From positions 1,178,001-1,242,000 of the forward strand of contig NZ_CP136423.1 of assembly GCF_034356035.1 (NCBI RefSeq): a stretch of DNA of 64,000 nucleotides. The letters run 5' to 3'. Position 1 is the stretch's first letter; each line of letters begins with the position of its first letter. Origin of the DNA: Blautia hydrogenotrophica DSM 10507. Its GTDB lineage: Bacteria > Bacillota > Clostridia > Lachnospirales > Lachnospiraceae. A program made the translations under genes and the position numbers. A model generated the notes under the pieces. The model saw only the letters and a program-made list of their open reading frames with translations, ran no database searches and was not told the origin of the DNA. Positions 55,732 through 63,997 of this stretch are shown in pieces.

Positions 55732-57012
55732 TTAATCTTCTTCCTCGATTTTAGCAGGTTCAGGAAGATAAATGTGTACCAGTTCTACACGGTTTTTGGA
55801 GGTTTTTTCTACAACCAGTCTTAGTCCATTGTCCAGAGTTACAGACTGACCTTGTACTGGGAGTTTATCTAGCTGCTCAATGATATAACCTCCAATAGAA
55901 TCATAATCTTCAGAATCTAGATTAAGATTCAATTCATCACTGATATCATCCAATCTGGCAGAACCGAGAGCTAAATACTCTTTGCCAGGAATAATTTCTT
56001 TTAAATCTTCCTCTTCGTCTTCGTCATATTCGTCACGGATTTCTCCGACGATCTCTTCTAAGAGGTTTTCTAGGGTAATCAATCCTGCAGTCGCACCATA
56101 TTCATCCAAGACTATAGCAAGATTTACGGATGCTTTCCTCATGTCCACCATCAAAGATGCGGTAGTTTTATATTCATAGGTAAAATAAGGCTCCCGTAAA
56201 ATATTCTGAATTGAGAATTCCGTATTTGGGGAGAGGAGAATCAAATCTTTTACATTTATGATACCAATGATATTGTCTGTATTGTCTTTATAGACAGGAA
56301 AACGTGTGTGCTTGTGTACTTTGAATGTCTCAATCAGCTCTTCATAAGTGCTATCCACGTTCACAAAAGTCATGTCAATACGGGGAATCATCACATCTTT
56401 TGCCACGGAATCACCAAAATCAAAGACATTGTAGATCATCTGTTTTTCTTCGTCCTCGATGACGCCATTTTCCTGACTCACATTGACAATCGTACGGAGT
56501 TCATGCTCCGTCATGGTGTTGTTTTGAGCATTGGGATCAATACGGAGCAAAAGCATAACACCGTTGGCTAATTTGCTGACTAAGAAGATAATCGGAGTTA
56601 TAATTTTCATGAGACCGTAAATGATGGGTGCGTAACTTAGAGACAACCCCTCTGAGTGTATGGTAGCTAAAGTTTTAGGGGTGATTTCTCCAAAAATCAG
56701 AATCAACAGGGTAATGATACCGGTTCCGACTCCCACAGCCGTGCTTCCAAATAAATCTGCTACCATCACTGTCATAAGGGAGGAAGCAGACATATTGACG
56801 ATATTATTGCCGATCAGAATTGTGCTGAGCAGTTTACCGGAATCCTCTATTACTTTAGAAAGGATTTTGGCCCGCTTGTTACCCTGCTCCACTAGTGTCT
56901 GGATGCGGATTCGGCTGACGGTCGTCATCGCGGTTTCTGCGGATGAAAAGAAAGCAGAAAGTAAAACAAGAATCAGCAGAACAATTAGCTGTATAGGGAC
57001 ACTTGAGTCCAA
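55732..57012 (-). CDS. CNNM/CorC-family transporter (hemolysin-type)
   Basis: This 426-residue protein has an N-terminal DUF21 membrane domain (about 1-190, four helices, including the typical SSAETAMTTVSRIR). A CBS pair follows (about 205-325, with VMIPRIDMTFV and NVKDLI), then a C-terminal CorC_HlyC domain (to 426). The family is thought to move magnesium or other divalent ions across the membrane. It is a single gene with its own terminator. Confidence 0.93.
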   Translation of the reverse strand: MDSSVPIQLIVLLILVLLSAFFSSAETAMTTVSRIRIQTLVEQGNKRAKILSKVIEDSGKLLSTILIGNNIVNMSASSLMTVMVADLFGSTAVGVGTGIITLLILIFGEITPKTLATIHSEGLSLSYAPIIYGLMKIITPIIFLVSKLANGVMLLLRIDPNAQNNTMTEHELRTIVNVSQENGVIEDEEKQMIYNVFDFGDSVAKDVMIPRIDMTFVNVDSTYEELIETFKVHKHTRFPVYKDNTDNIIGIINVKDLILLSPNTEFSIQNILREPYFTYEYKTTASLMVDMRKASVNLAIVLDEYGATAGLITLENLLEEIVGEIRDEYDEDEEEDLKEIIPGKEYLALGSARLDDISDELNLNLDSEDYDSIGGYIIEQLDKLPVQGQSVTLDNGLRLVVEKTSKNRVELVHIYLPEPAKIEEED

Positions 57013-57111
57013 TGAAGTTCACTCCTTTTTTAATCATATTGTTGTTAGGTATAATACAATATACATGATTTCAGAGAAAAAAGCAAGTTTCAAAAAATTT
57101 CGAATAGGGGG

Positions 57112-57140
57112 TGTCGAAAATGAGAAAACTGTGCTATAAT
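57112..57140 (+). promoter_or_regulatory. Promoter of the surface protein gene
   Basis: TATAAT at 57135-57140 lies in the context GTGCTATAATAC. A weak -35 (TGTCGA, 57112-57117) lies 17 bp upstream. The layout resembles the promoter at 43484. Confidence 0.55.
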
Positions 57141-57208
57141 ACAGTAGCAATTTATTAATGATTTTATCGCATTTTGTTAGCTTGATTAGGATATACGAGG
57201 TGAATATT

Positions 57209-58873
57209 ATGAGAAAATTAGAAAGAAATTATTCTGGGACAAGAAAAATGTTTCGGATTATGAGTGTAATTTTGATATTGTGTATGTTGATGAGCACGGT
57301 GAGTCTGCAAAGGATTCTGGCAGATGAGCCGGCAAAGCTTAGCAAAGAGTCGCTGATTCCATCGTCGGTGGTGGTGTCAGCTCCCATAGCGCTTTCTAAT
57401 ATCTCTCTGCCTCAAAGTGAGTACGGTTCTCTGGCATGGGAGAACGGTTCGGCGGTTCCAAATTCCTATGAGGGAACTTATGCCGTGATTTTTAAGAGCA
57501 ATGGGAGAGGAGATCTTTCCCAAATTTCAGGATATGATGCAGGAAGCGGCACTCTAAAAGGTACAGTGCGCGTGGTGGTAAAGAGCCTGGAGCCTACGCC
57601 TACGGCTACCCCGTCTCCCACAGCAGAAGTGACACCTGAGGTGACTGTTCAGCCAACACAGACGCCGGTTCCTGAGACGACCGAGGAACCAGAAGAAACA
57701 CCGGCACCTGAGAATACTGGGGAGCCTGATAAGAACACGGGAGAGGAACCTTCGAAAGACAGCGATGGTGAAGATTCAGAGAAAGAGGATGCAGCAGATG
57801 AAGGCAAGGATTCTGAAGATGGTGCCACAGAAGAAAATGGAGATTCCAGTTCCGATGGTGAGGAGGAACAAGGAGAACTTGGTAAAGAAGATACGGATGA
57901 TTCCGATGAGCAGCCTGACGATCAGGATTCAGAAAAAAACGAACCTGACAAGGGCTCTGAAGATGGAGAGAAAGAGGAGTCAGAAGGAGAGGAAAACAGC
58001 GGAGAAGATGCTGATCAGGCCCAGACGGATACAGACGAGGACGATGATGAGAAAGATGAGGCTGCAGACGACATAGAAGAGGGAATCAATGATATTACAG
58101 AGGAAGATTTGAAGGAAGTGGCAGAGGAACAGCCGCAGACGGTTGATCCTGAAGCTGTTCCACAAGATCAGGCTACAGTGGCCACTCAGAATCATACTTG
58201 CAACGGAATCAATGTGTCTGGTGATTTTCTACCATGGTATGTACAGTTCCGTGTCTCTAGCGGGGACGGCTATGAATTCAGCAATGAGAGCGAGGCGAAT
58301 ATTTTTCAGTCTTATGAGTTGGAGCTTTGGGATTTGATGAATAATCAGCCCTATGAGATTCCAGAAGGAAAATATGTGACGGTAAGTATTCCAGTGAGAG
58401 AGGGATATGAGTACACGATTGAACATTTACTTGAGGATGGAAGTTCTGAGACGATTATCCCTACGGTCTATGGAAGCACAATGGTTTTCTCGGTGGATTC
58501 TTTCAGCCCCTTTGGAATTGCGGGAAGTAAGCCTCTGGTGGGGGATGAGATCGCGGAGAACGGGTATAAAAAGGATACGCCGACGCCTACTGCAAAGCCA
58601 TCTGCTGGCACTTCAGACCGCAACGTTGTATCCGAGAAGAATTCTGGTGCGGAGAATACTGAAAACATAAACTATAATGAAAGTAATAGTTCCTCTAAGA
58701 ACAGCAGCAGTGTGGAGAGAACTGTCACATACAAAAATACTACGGCGAAAGCAGTGCAGACTGGAGATACGACAGCAATTCTGCCGTTTGTGATCTTGGC
58801 GATTGCCGGTCTCGTAGTGGTGGCGGCGATTGTTATTATCATACTGGTCTTAAACAGTAAGCGGAGAAAATAA
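57209..58873 (+). CDS. Acidic cell-surface protein with C-terminal anchor
   Basis: This 554-residue protein starts at ATG 57209 behind GAGGTG. It has a signal peptide (MSVILILCMLMSTVSL region), a short folded part, and a Pro/Thr-rich stretch (about 130-165). A very acidic Glu/Asp/Ser-rich spacer follows (about 165-320), then a second folded domain (about 325-440). The C-terminus has QTGDTTAILP, a hydrophobic helix and KRRK, laid out like a sortase-sorting signal of the xxTGD type. It is probably exposed on the cell wall. No known domain is recognised. Confidence 0.8.
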   Translation: MRKLERNYSGTRKMFRIMSVILILCMLMSTVSLQRILADEPAKLSKESLIPSSVVVSAPIALSNISLPQSEYGSLAWENGSAVPNSYEGTYAVIFKSNGRGDLSQISGYDAGSGTLKGTVRVVVKSLEPTPTATPSPTAEVTPEVTVQPTQTPVPETTEEPEETPAPENTGEPDKNTGEEPSKDSDGEDSEKEDAADEGKDSEDGATEENGDSSSDGEEEQGELGKEDTDDSDEQPDDQDSEKNEPDKGSEDGEKEESEGEENSGEDADQAQTDTDEDDDEKDEAADDIEEGINDITEEDLKEVAEEQPQTVDPEAVPQDQATVATQNHTCNGINVSGDFLPWYVQFRVSSGDGYEFSNESEANIFQSYELELWDLMNNQPYEIPEGKYVTVSIPVREGYEYTIEHLLEDGSSETIIPTVYGSTMVFSVDSFSPFGIAGSKPLVGDEIAENGYKKDTPTPTAKPSAGTSDRNVVSEKNSGAENTENINYNESNSSSKNSSSVERTVTYKNTTAKAVQTGDTTAILPFVILAIAGLVVVAAIVIIILVLNSKRRK

Positions 58874-58890
58874 TTACACATACAACGTAC

Positions 58891-58926
58891 AACCCTTCCA
58901 TATAATGTGATATGGGAGGGTTATTT
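58891..58926 (+). terminator. Hairpin overlapping the next gene's ribosome site
   Basis: AACCCTTCCATAT (58891-58903) pairs with ATATGGGAGGGTT (58910-58922), with one wobble, and is followed by ATTTTAT. The 3' arm contains the GGGAGGG ribosome site of the following gene, so the same structure could terminate upstream transcription and hide the site. Confidence 0.65.
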
Positions 58927-58929
58927 TAT

Positions 58930-59280
58930 ATGAAAGTAAAAGGTGTGCTAAAAGCGCTGCTGCTGGCATACGGGATGACAGGGGCTTTGCTGCTTCTTCT
59001 GGCGTTTTTGCTCTTTCAGTTTGATCTGAAGGAGAACGTGATCTCTATGGGCATTGTACTTGTCTATATCCTCTCCTGTTTCTTGGGAGGTATGGTTGCC
59101 GGGAAGTGTGTGAAAACTCAGAAGTACCTATGGGGAATGGCTGTGGGGTTCGCCTATTTCCTATTGCTGATAGGTGTCTCGTGGTTTGTGGAAAAGCAAA
59201 TCGATATGTCTGTTCAGCACATGATTACAACATTTTGTATGTGCCTGGCAGGGGGGACACTTGGGGGCATGATTTCCTGA
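58930..59280 (+). CDS. TIGR04086-like four-helix membrane protein
   Basis: This 116-residue protein starts at ATG 58930, with four membrane helices and glycine-rich turns (SCFLGGMVAGK, CLAGGTLGGMIS). From memory, proteins of the TIGR04086 family are encoded beside the SCIFF peptide in clostridia, and the position here 120 bp before scfA fits. Its role is unknown; it could help export or host the peptide system. An ATG six codons upstream lies within the hairpin and is unlikely. Confidence 0.85.
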   Translation: MKVKGVLKALLLAYGMTGALLLLLAFLLFQFDLKENVISMGIVLVYILSCFLGGMVAGKCVKTQKYLWGMAVGFAYFLLLIGVSWFVEKQIDMSVQHMITTFCMCLAGGTLGGMIS

Positions 59281-59327
59281 AAGGTTTTAGGGCGGTACTT
59301 TTGCCATTGGGAACCTAAAAAAATACT

Positions 59328-59355
59328 TTGAAAAATAGAAAAGGTGTGATATACT
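59328..59355 (+). promoter_or_regulatory. Promoter of scfA
   Basis: TTGAAA at 59328-59333 and TATACT at 59350-59355 are separated by 16 bp, about 45 bp before the scfA start, so the peptide gene can be transcribed on its own. Confidence 0.65.
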
Positions 59356-59401
59356 TACCATGTTATAGTATTATTTCATGGAAAATAAGGAGGATACATA
59401 A

Positions 59402-59542
59402 ATGAAACATATCAAGACATTGAATACGAAGAATTTGCAGAATACAGTGAAAAAAGGTGGCTGTGGAGAATGTCAGACATCTTGTCAATCTGCGTGCAAG
59501 ACATCTTGTACGGTCGGAAATCAAAGTTGCGAGCAAAAATAA
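59402..59542 (+). CDS. scfA: SCIFF ranthipeptide precursor
   Basis: This 46-residue peptide starts MKHIKTLNTKNLQ and carries six cysteines (21, 24, 28, 32, 36, 43), the 'six cysteines in forty-five residues' pattern. The family is a ribosomal peptide whose Cys thiols are joined to neighbouring residues by a radical SAM enzyme. AAGGAGG lies 8 bp before the ATG. A terminator follows, so the precursor can be made in excess over its maturase, which is encoded 725 bp downstream. The bioactivity of SCIFF is not settled. Confidence 0.95.
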   Translation: MKHIKTLNTKNLQNTVKKGGCGECQTSCQSACKTSCTVGNQSCEQK

Positions 59543-59559
59543 GCAGCTGTGCAGAGGTG

Positions 59560-59592
59560 ATAAGCAGCGGGGTTAAATCCGCTGCTTATTCT
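59560..59592 (+). terminator. Terminator after scfA
   Basis: ATAAGCAGCGG pairs exactly with CCGCTGCTTAT around GGTTAAAT, followed by TCTT. The weak T tail suggests partial readthrough towards scfB. Confidence 0.82.
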
Positions 59593-59642
59593 TGGTGCTA
59601 TCATAGGAAAGGGCTTGTCTCGCTGAGCGAGATTCTTTTTAT

Positions 59643-59833
59643 GTAATAGGAAAGACCTTGTCACGCTAATGCGTGAAAGCCCTTTCCTATTACATAAACG
59701 CTCCGCTATGGATGCGCACGCCACAATGAGGTAGTACACCGCAAGTCGGTGTTGCGACGGCGCGCAAAGAGGGACTGCGCCTCTCAAGATCGAGAGGACG
59801 GGAGAGCTGAAGTGGGCTTGCCCACTTTGTTCT
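59643..59833 (+). repeat. Multi-hairpin repeat element, tandem unit 1
   Basis: This 191-bp unit has the first hairpin TAATAGGAAAG...CTTTCCTATTA, ACACCG-CAAGT-CGGTGT, CCTCTC-AAGATC-GAGAGG, and the perfect palindrome AGTGGGC-TT-GCCCACT. A degraded hairpin of the same type precedes it (about 59600-59642). Confidence 0.9.
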
Positions 59834-60023
59834 GTTATAGGAAAGACCTTGCCACGCTAATGCAAGAAAGTCCTTTCCTATAACATAAACGCTCCGCGAG
59901 GATGCGCACGCCACAATAAGGTAGTACACCGCAAGTCGGTGTTGCGACGGCGCGCAAAGAGGGACTGCGCCTCTCAAGATCGAGAGGACGGGAGAGCTGA
60001 AGTGGGCTTGCCCGTTTTGTTCT
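59834..60023 (+). repeat. Multi-hairpin repeat element, tandem unit 2
   Basis: This 190-bp unit is nearly identical to unit 1 over its last 130 bp. The first hairpin differs slightly (ATGCAAGAAAG). The final palindrome is disrupted to GGGCTTGCCCGTTTT. Confidence 0.9.
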
Positions 60024-60211
60024 GTTATAGGAAAGACCTTGCCACGCTAATGCATGAAAGTCCTTTCCTATAACAGAAATGCTCCGCGAGGATGCGCACG
60101 CCGCAACGAGGAATATCACCGCAAAGCGGTCTGCGGCGGCGCGCAAAGAGGGACGCGCCTCTCAAGATCGAGAGGACGGGGGAGCTGAAGTGGGCTTGCC
60201 CACTTTGTTCT
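60024..60211 (+). repeat. Multi-hairpin repeat element, tandem unit 3
   Basis: This 188-bp unit is the most diverged of the three: its middle stem reads ACCGC-AA-AGCGGT. The CCTCTC...GAGAGG stem and the final AGTGGGC-TT-GCCCACT are kept. Confidence 0.9.
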
Positions 60212-60260
60212 GTCATAGGAAAGACCTTGTCGCACTAAACTAAGTAGGAAAGGATTGCTA
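60212..60260 (+). repeat. Partial fourth unit
   Basis: GTCATAGGAAAGACCTTGTC begins a further first hairpin, whose second arm GTAGGAAAGGATT is degraded. It ends directly before the scfB start, leaving scfB with a poorly spaced GGAAAGG as its only visible ribosome site. Confidence 0.65.
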
Positions 60261-60267
60261 AAGATCG

Positions 60268-61632
60268 ATGGGATTGATTCATCAATATAGAAATAATGGT
60301 TACAACATTGTTTTGGATATAAACAGTGGTTGCATTCATGTGGTAGACGAAGTAGTCTATGAAACAGTTGCTTTGTTAGATCAGGGAAAGGACAAAGAGG
60401 AGATCTTGGAGTCTCTTCGAGGAAAATTTCCTGAGGGAGATATTCAGACTGCTCTCGAGGAATGTGAGGAACTGATAGAAGGAGGAATGCTTTTTACTGA
60501 AGATATCTATAAGGAGGCAATTCAGAATTTTACCAGGCATGAGACTGTGGTGAAAGCTCTCTGCCTCCATATCGCTCATGACTGTAATCTAGCATGCAGG
60601 TATTGCTTTGCAGAGGAGGGGGAGTACCATGGGCATAGGGAATTGATGTCCTATGAGGTGGGAAAGCAGGCCCTGGACTTTTTGATTGCGAATTCAGGTT
60701 CTAGGAGAAACCTGGAAGTGGATTTCTTTGGTGGCGAGCCACTGATGAATTGGAAGGTGGTCAAGGAACTTGTAAGATATGGCAGGGAACAGGAAAAACT
60801 TCACGATAAGAATTTTAGGTTTACATTGACCACTAACGGTGTCGCCCTGAATGATGAGATTATGGAATTTTGTAACCGGGAAATGGGAAACGTAGTGTTA
60901 AGCGTGGATGGAAGAAAGGAAGTGCATGATTTTATGCGGCCTTTCCCGAAAGGAGCTGGCAGCTACGATTTAATCCTCCCCAAATTTCAGAAATTTGCAG
61001 AGAGCCGAAATCAGGACAAGTATTATGTGAGAGGTACTTTTACTCGGCATAATCTGGACTTTTCTAAGGATGTGTTGCATCTGGCTGACTTGGGCTTTAA
61101 GCAGATTTCTGTGGAACCAGTGGTAGCTCCGGACGAGGCGGAATATTCTTTGAGAGAAGAAGATCTTCCAATCATTTTTGAGGAGTATGATAAGCTGGCA
61201 AGAGAGATGATTGTCCGGGAAAAAGAAGGCAGAGGATTTAATTTTTTCCATTTTATGATTGATCTGACGGGAGGTCCTTGTGTGTATAAGAGGCTGTCTG
61301 GTTGCGGTTCTGGTACGGAGTATTTGGCTGTGACTCCGTGGGGGGACCTTTATCCTTGCCATCAGTTCGTAGGGGAAGAAAAGTTTAAAATGGGAGATGT
61401 ATTCCACGGAATACAAGCGCCTGAGATCAGAGAAGAGTTTTCGCATTGTAACGTATATACTAAGGAGAAATGTAAGGAATGTTTTGCACGCTTCTATTGC
61501 AGCGGCGGCTGCGCGGCGAATTCTTACAATTTTCACGGGACGATTCAAGATGCCTACGATATTGGTTGCGAATTGCAGCGAAAACGGATTGAGTGCGCGA
61601 TCATGTTGAAAGCAGCGTTGGCAGAAGAGTAA
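60268..61632 (+). CDS. scfB: Radical SAM SCIFF maturase
   Basis: This 454-residue protein should install thioether crosslinks on the ScfA peptide. The N-terminal part (about 1-90) is a peptide-recognition-like domain. The radical SAM cluster motif CNLACRYCFAEEGEYHG (CxxxCxxC) is at about residues 109-116, followed by FFGGEPLMNW. The C-terminal SPASM domain carries auxiliary cluster cysteines (GPCVYKRLSGCGSG, LYPCHQF, CKECFARFYCSGGCAANS). The start codon has a weak site, probably because repeat DNA lies right upstream. Confidence 0.95.
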   Translation: MGLIHQYRNNGYNIVLDINSGCIHVVDEVVYETVALLDQGKDKEEILESLRGKFPEGDIQTALEECEELIEGGMLFTEDIYKEAIQNFTRHETVVKALCLHIAHDCNLACRYCFAEEGEYHGHRELMSYEVGKQALDFLIANSGSRRNLEVDFFGGEPLMNWKVVKELVRYGREQEKLHDKNFRFTLTTNGVALNDEIMEFCNREMGNVVLSVDGRKEVHDFMRPFPKGAGSYDLILPKFQKFAESRNQDKYYVRGTFTRHNLDFSKDVLHLADLGFKQISVEPVVAPDEAEYSLREEDLPIIFEEYDKLAREMIVREKEGRGFNFFHFMIDLTGGPCVYKRLSGCGSGTEYLAVTPWGDLYPCHQFVGEEKFKMGDVFHGIQAPEIREEFSHCNVYTKEKCKECFARFYCSGGCAANSYNFHGTIQDAYDIGCELQRKRIECAIMLKAALAEE

Positions 61633-61656
61633 AGGTCAGCGTATTAGGAGGCAAAA

Positions 61657-63915
61657 ATGAAGAAAAACAAAGGTATTATTATTTTAATTGCGACGGTGAT
61701 TATCACAGCGTTTCTAACCTTTGTGGCAGCGGTAGGGATTGGCCCCACGGGTACAGGTGCGGCGAGGAACATCAATACTGGGCTGGATTTGGCTGGCGGT
61801 GTGAGCATCACTTACGAGACGACGGTGGAGAATCCAAGCAGTGATGATATGGCAGATACCATATACAAACTACAGCAGCGTGTGGAACAGTACAGTACGG
61901 AGTCCCAGGTATATCAGGAAGGCAGCAACCGAATTAATGTGGAAATTCCTGGTGTGACAGACGCCAATTCCATTTTGGAGGAATTGGGAAAACCTGGCTC
62001 TCTGTACTTTATCGCCCACAAGGACAGCGAGGGGAATGAGAATTATAGTTTTGACAGTTCAACAGGGGGCTATGTGCTGAATAAAGAACTGGATGAACTG
62101 CAGGAGGATGGCTCCATAGTTCTGACAGGTACGGATGTGGAGACGGCAAAGGCGGTCATAGCCCAAGACGACATGCAGAACAAAGAGAATGTCGTAGATC
62201 TGACATTGACGAAAGCGGGTGCGAAGAAATTTGCGGAGGCTACGAAAAAGGCCTACGAGGATAATCGGGACAGTATCGGAATTTATTATGATGGCGAGTT
62301 TGTCAGTGTGCCGAATGTACAGGCAGAGATTACCGGTGGAAACGCACAGATTTCTGGGATGGCGGATGCACAAGAGGCGGAAAATTTAGCTTCCACAATC
62401 CGAATCGGTGGTTTGAAACTGGAATTGACAGAGCTGCGCTCTAACGTTGTTGCCGCTCAGCTGGGAGAAGAGGCGATCTCCACCAGCGTCGTGGCGGCTG
62501 CGATCGGTATGGTAATTGTCATGATTTTCATGATACTGATGTACCGCGTTCCGGGCGTTGTGGCCAGTGTGGCTTTGGTGATCTATACAGATGTTATGCT
62601 GATTACTCTGAATGCCTTTGACATCACACTTACTTTGCCGGGTATCGCTGGTATTATTCTGGGTATCGGTATGGCTGTAGACGCGAATGTCATTATTTAT
62701 GCGCGTATCCGCGAAGAGATTGCGTCAGGAATCTCTGTGAGAAGTTCCATACAAAATGGATTTAAGAAAGCGTTTTCAGCAATCTTTGACGGAAATATTA
62801 CGACATTGATCGCATCTTTTGTGTTGATGTGGTTGGGCTCAGGTACAGTAAAGGGGTTTGCCTATACTCTAGCTTTAGGCATTGTGATCTCTATGTTCAC
62901 AGCGCTGGTGGTTTCGCGCTATATTGTACAGGCTCTGTTCGCCGTGGGAGTGAGAGATGAAAAATTCTTTGGAAGAGCAAAACAGCGGAAAGTTATCGAC
63001 TTCCTTGGAAAGAGAAGATTCTTTTTTGTAGTCTCGATCTGTCTGATTCTATGCGCGCCGATTTTCATGGTTGTTCATCACAGCTCTGAGGGCAAAGCGT
63101 TGAATTACAGTCTTGAATTTTCAGGCGGAACGTCTACGAACGTGACGTTTAATGAAGACATGGATATCAAGACCATTGATTCTGAAGTGACGCCTCTGGT
63201 GGAGAGAGTGACAGGTGACAAGAATGTTCAGCCTACGAAAGTGGTGGGAACTAACCAGGTTATCATCAAAACGAAATCTTTGAATCTGGATGAGAGAGAG
63301 GCTTTAAACAAAGCTCTTGTGGATGAATTTGGTGTGGATGAAAGTAAGATCACTGCGGAGAGTATTTCATCTACGATCAGTTCGGAAATGAGAAATGATG
63401 CAATTATGGCGGTGATTGTGGCTACCATCTGTATGCTGCTGTACATCTGGTTACGTTTTAAGGATATTCGTTTTGCCAGCAGTGCAGTCTTGGCTTTGGT
63501 GCATGATGTGCTGGTGGTACTGGCGTTCTATGCAATTGCCAGGGTCTCCGTGGGAAATACGTTTATCGCGTGTATGCTGACGATCGTCGGCTATTCTATC
63601 AATGCGACCATTGTCATCTTTGACCGTATTCGTGAGAATATGCGTGGAAAGAAAAAGAAGGAAGAGCTCAAAGAGGTGGTCAATGCAAGTATTACTCAGA
63701 CATTGACGAGAAGTATCTATACTTCATTTACCACTTTTGTGATGGTGGCAGTACTGTATATCATGGGTGTTTCCTCGATTCGGGAGTTCGCACTGCCGCT
63801 GATCGTCGGTATTGTCTGCGGTGCGTATTCTTCTGTATGCATTACCGGTGCGTTGTGGTATGTAATGAAGACGAGAGGAATGAAAGAGAATAAAGTGGTA
63901 ACTAAGAAAAAATAG
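61657..63915 (+). CDS. secDF: Fused protein-export membrane protein SecDF
   Basis: This 752-residue protein combines SecD (about 1-440) and SecF (about 447-752) in one chain. It has 12 helices and two extracytoplasmic domains. SecD features include LDLAGGVSITYE and GIILGIGMAVDANVIIYARI; SecF features include LEFSGGTSTNVTF and IVGYSINATIVIFDRIREN. It uses the proton gradient to drive late steps of protein secretion. TTAGGAGGCAAAA precedes the ATG, 24 bp after scfB, so the two are probably cotranscribed. Confidence 0.96.
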   Translation: MKKNKGIIILIATVIITAFLTFVAAVGIGPTGTGAARNINTGLDLAGGVSITYETTVENPSSDDMADTIYKLQQRVEQYSTESQVYQEGSNRINVEIPGVTDANSILEELGKPGSLYFIAHKDSEGNENYSFDSSTGGYVLNKELDELQEDGSIVLTGTDVETAKAVIAQDDMQNKENVVDLTLTKAGAKKFAEATKKAYEDNRDSIGIYYDGEFVSVPNVQAEITGGNAQISGMADAQEAENLASTIRIGGLKLELTELRSNVVAAQLGEEAISTSVVAAAIGMVIVMIFMILMYRVPGVVASVALVIYTDVMLITLNAFDITLTLPGIAGIILGIGMAVDANVIIYARIREEIASGISVRSSIQNGFKKAFSAIFDGNITTLIASFVLMWLGSGTVKGFAYTLALGIVISMFTALVVSRYIVQALFAVGVRDEKFFGRAKQRKVIDFLGKRRFFFVVSICLILCAPIFMVVHHSSEGKALNYSLEFSGGTSTNVTFNEDMDIKTIDSEVTPLVERVTGDKNVQPTKVVGTNQVIIKTKSLNLDEREALNKALVDEFGVDESKITAESISSTISSEMRNDAIMAVIVATICMLLYIWLRFKDIRFASSAVLALVHDVLVVLAFYAIARVSVGNTFIACMLTIVGYSINATIVIFDRIRENMRGKKKKEELKEVVNASITQTLTRSIYTSFTTFVMVAVLYIMGVSSIREFALPLIVGIVCGAYSSVCITGALWYVMKTRGMKENKVVTKKK

Positions 63916-63924
63916 TGATGGGGA

Positions 63925-63957
63925 GGGTGCCGTGCAGTAAGCGCGGCACCCTTTGTT
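63925..63957 (+). terminator. Terminator after secDF
   Basis: GGGTGCCGTGC (63925-63935) pairs with GCGCGGCACCC (63941-63951), with one wobble, followed by TTTGTT. Confidence 0.9.
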
Positions 63958-63969
63958 GCGGTTCACGTT

Positions 63970-63997
63970 GGATAGGGAAGGGAGCCTTCCTCTATCC
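63970..63997. other. Inverted repeat at the window edge
   Basis: GGATAGGGAAGG and CCTTCCTCTATCC form a hairpin with a 1-2 nt bulge. It resembles the first hairpin of the multi-hairpin element in base composition (TAGGAAAG/CTTTCCTA), but the window ends before that can be decided. Confidence 0.35.

Noticed and set aside
57765..58076. Second-frame basic open frame inside the surface protein gene
   Set aside because: It arises from GA-rich codons of the acidic stretch read in another frame; no ribosome site.
59521..60216. Overlapping minus-strand frames with shared peptide MRGAVPLCAPSQ
   Set aside because: They are translations of the repeat units; none has a ribosome site and the similarity is only DNA duplication.
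59596..60260. Tandem repeats resembling a CRISPR array
   Set aside because: Units are ~190 bp and directly adjacent with no spacers; no cas genes are nearby.
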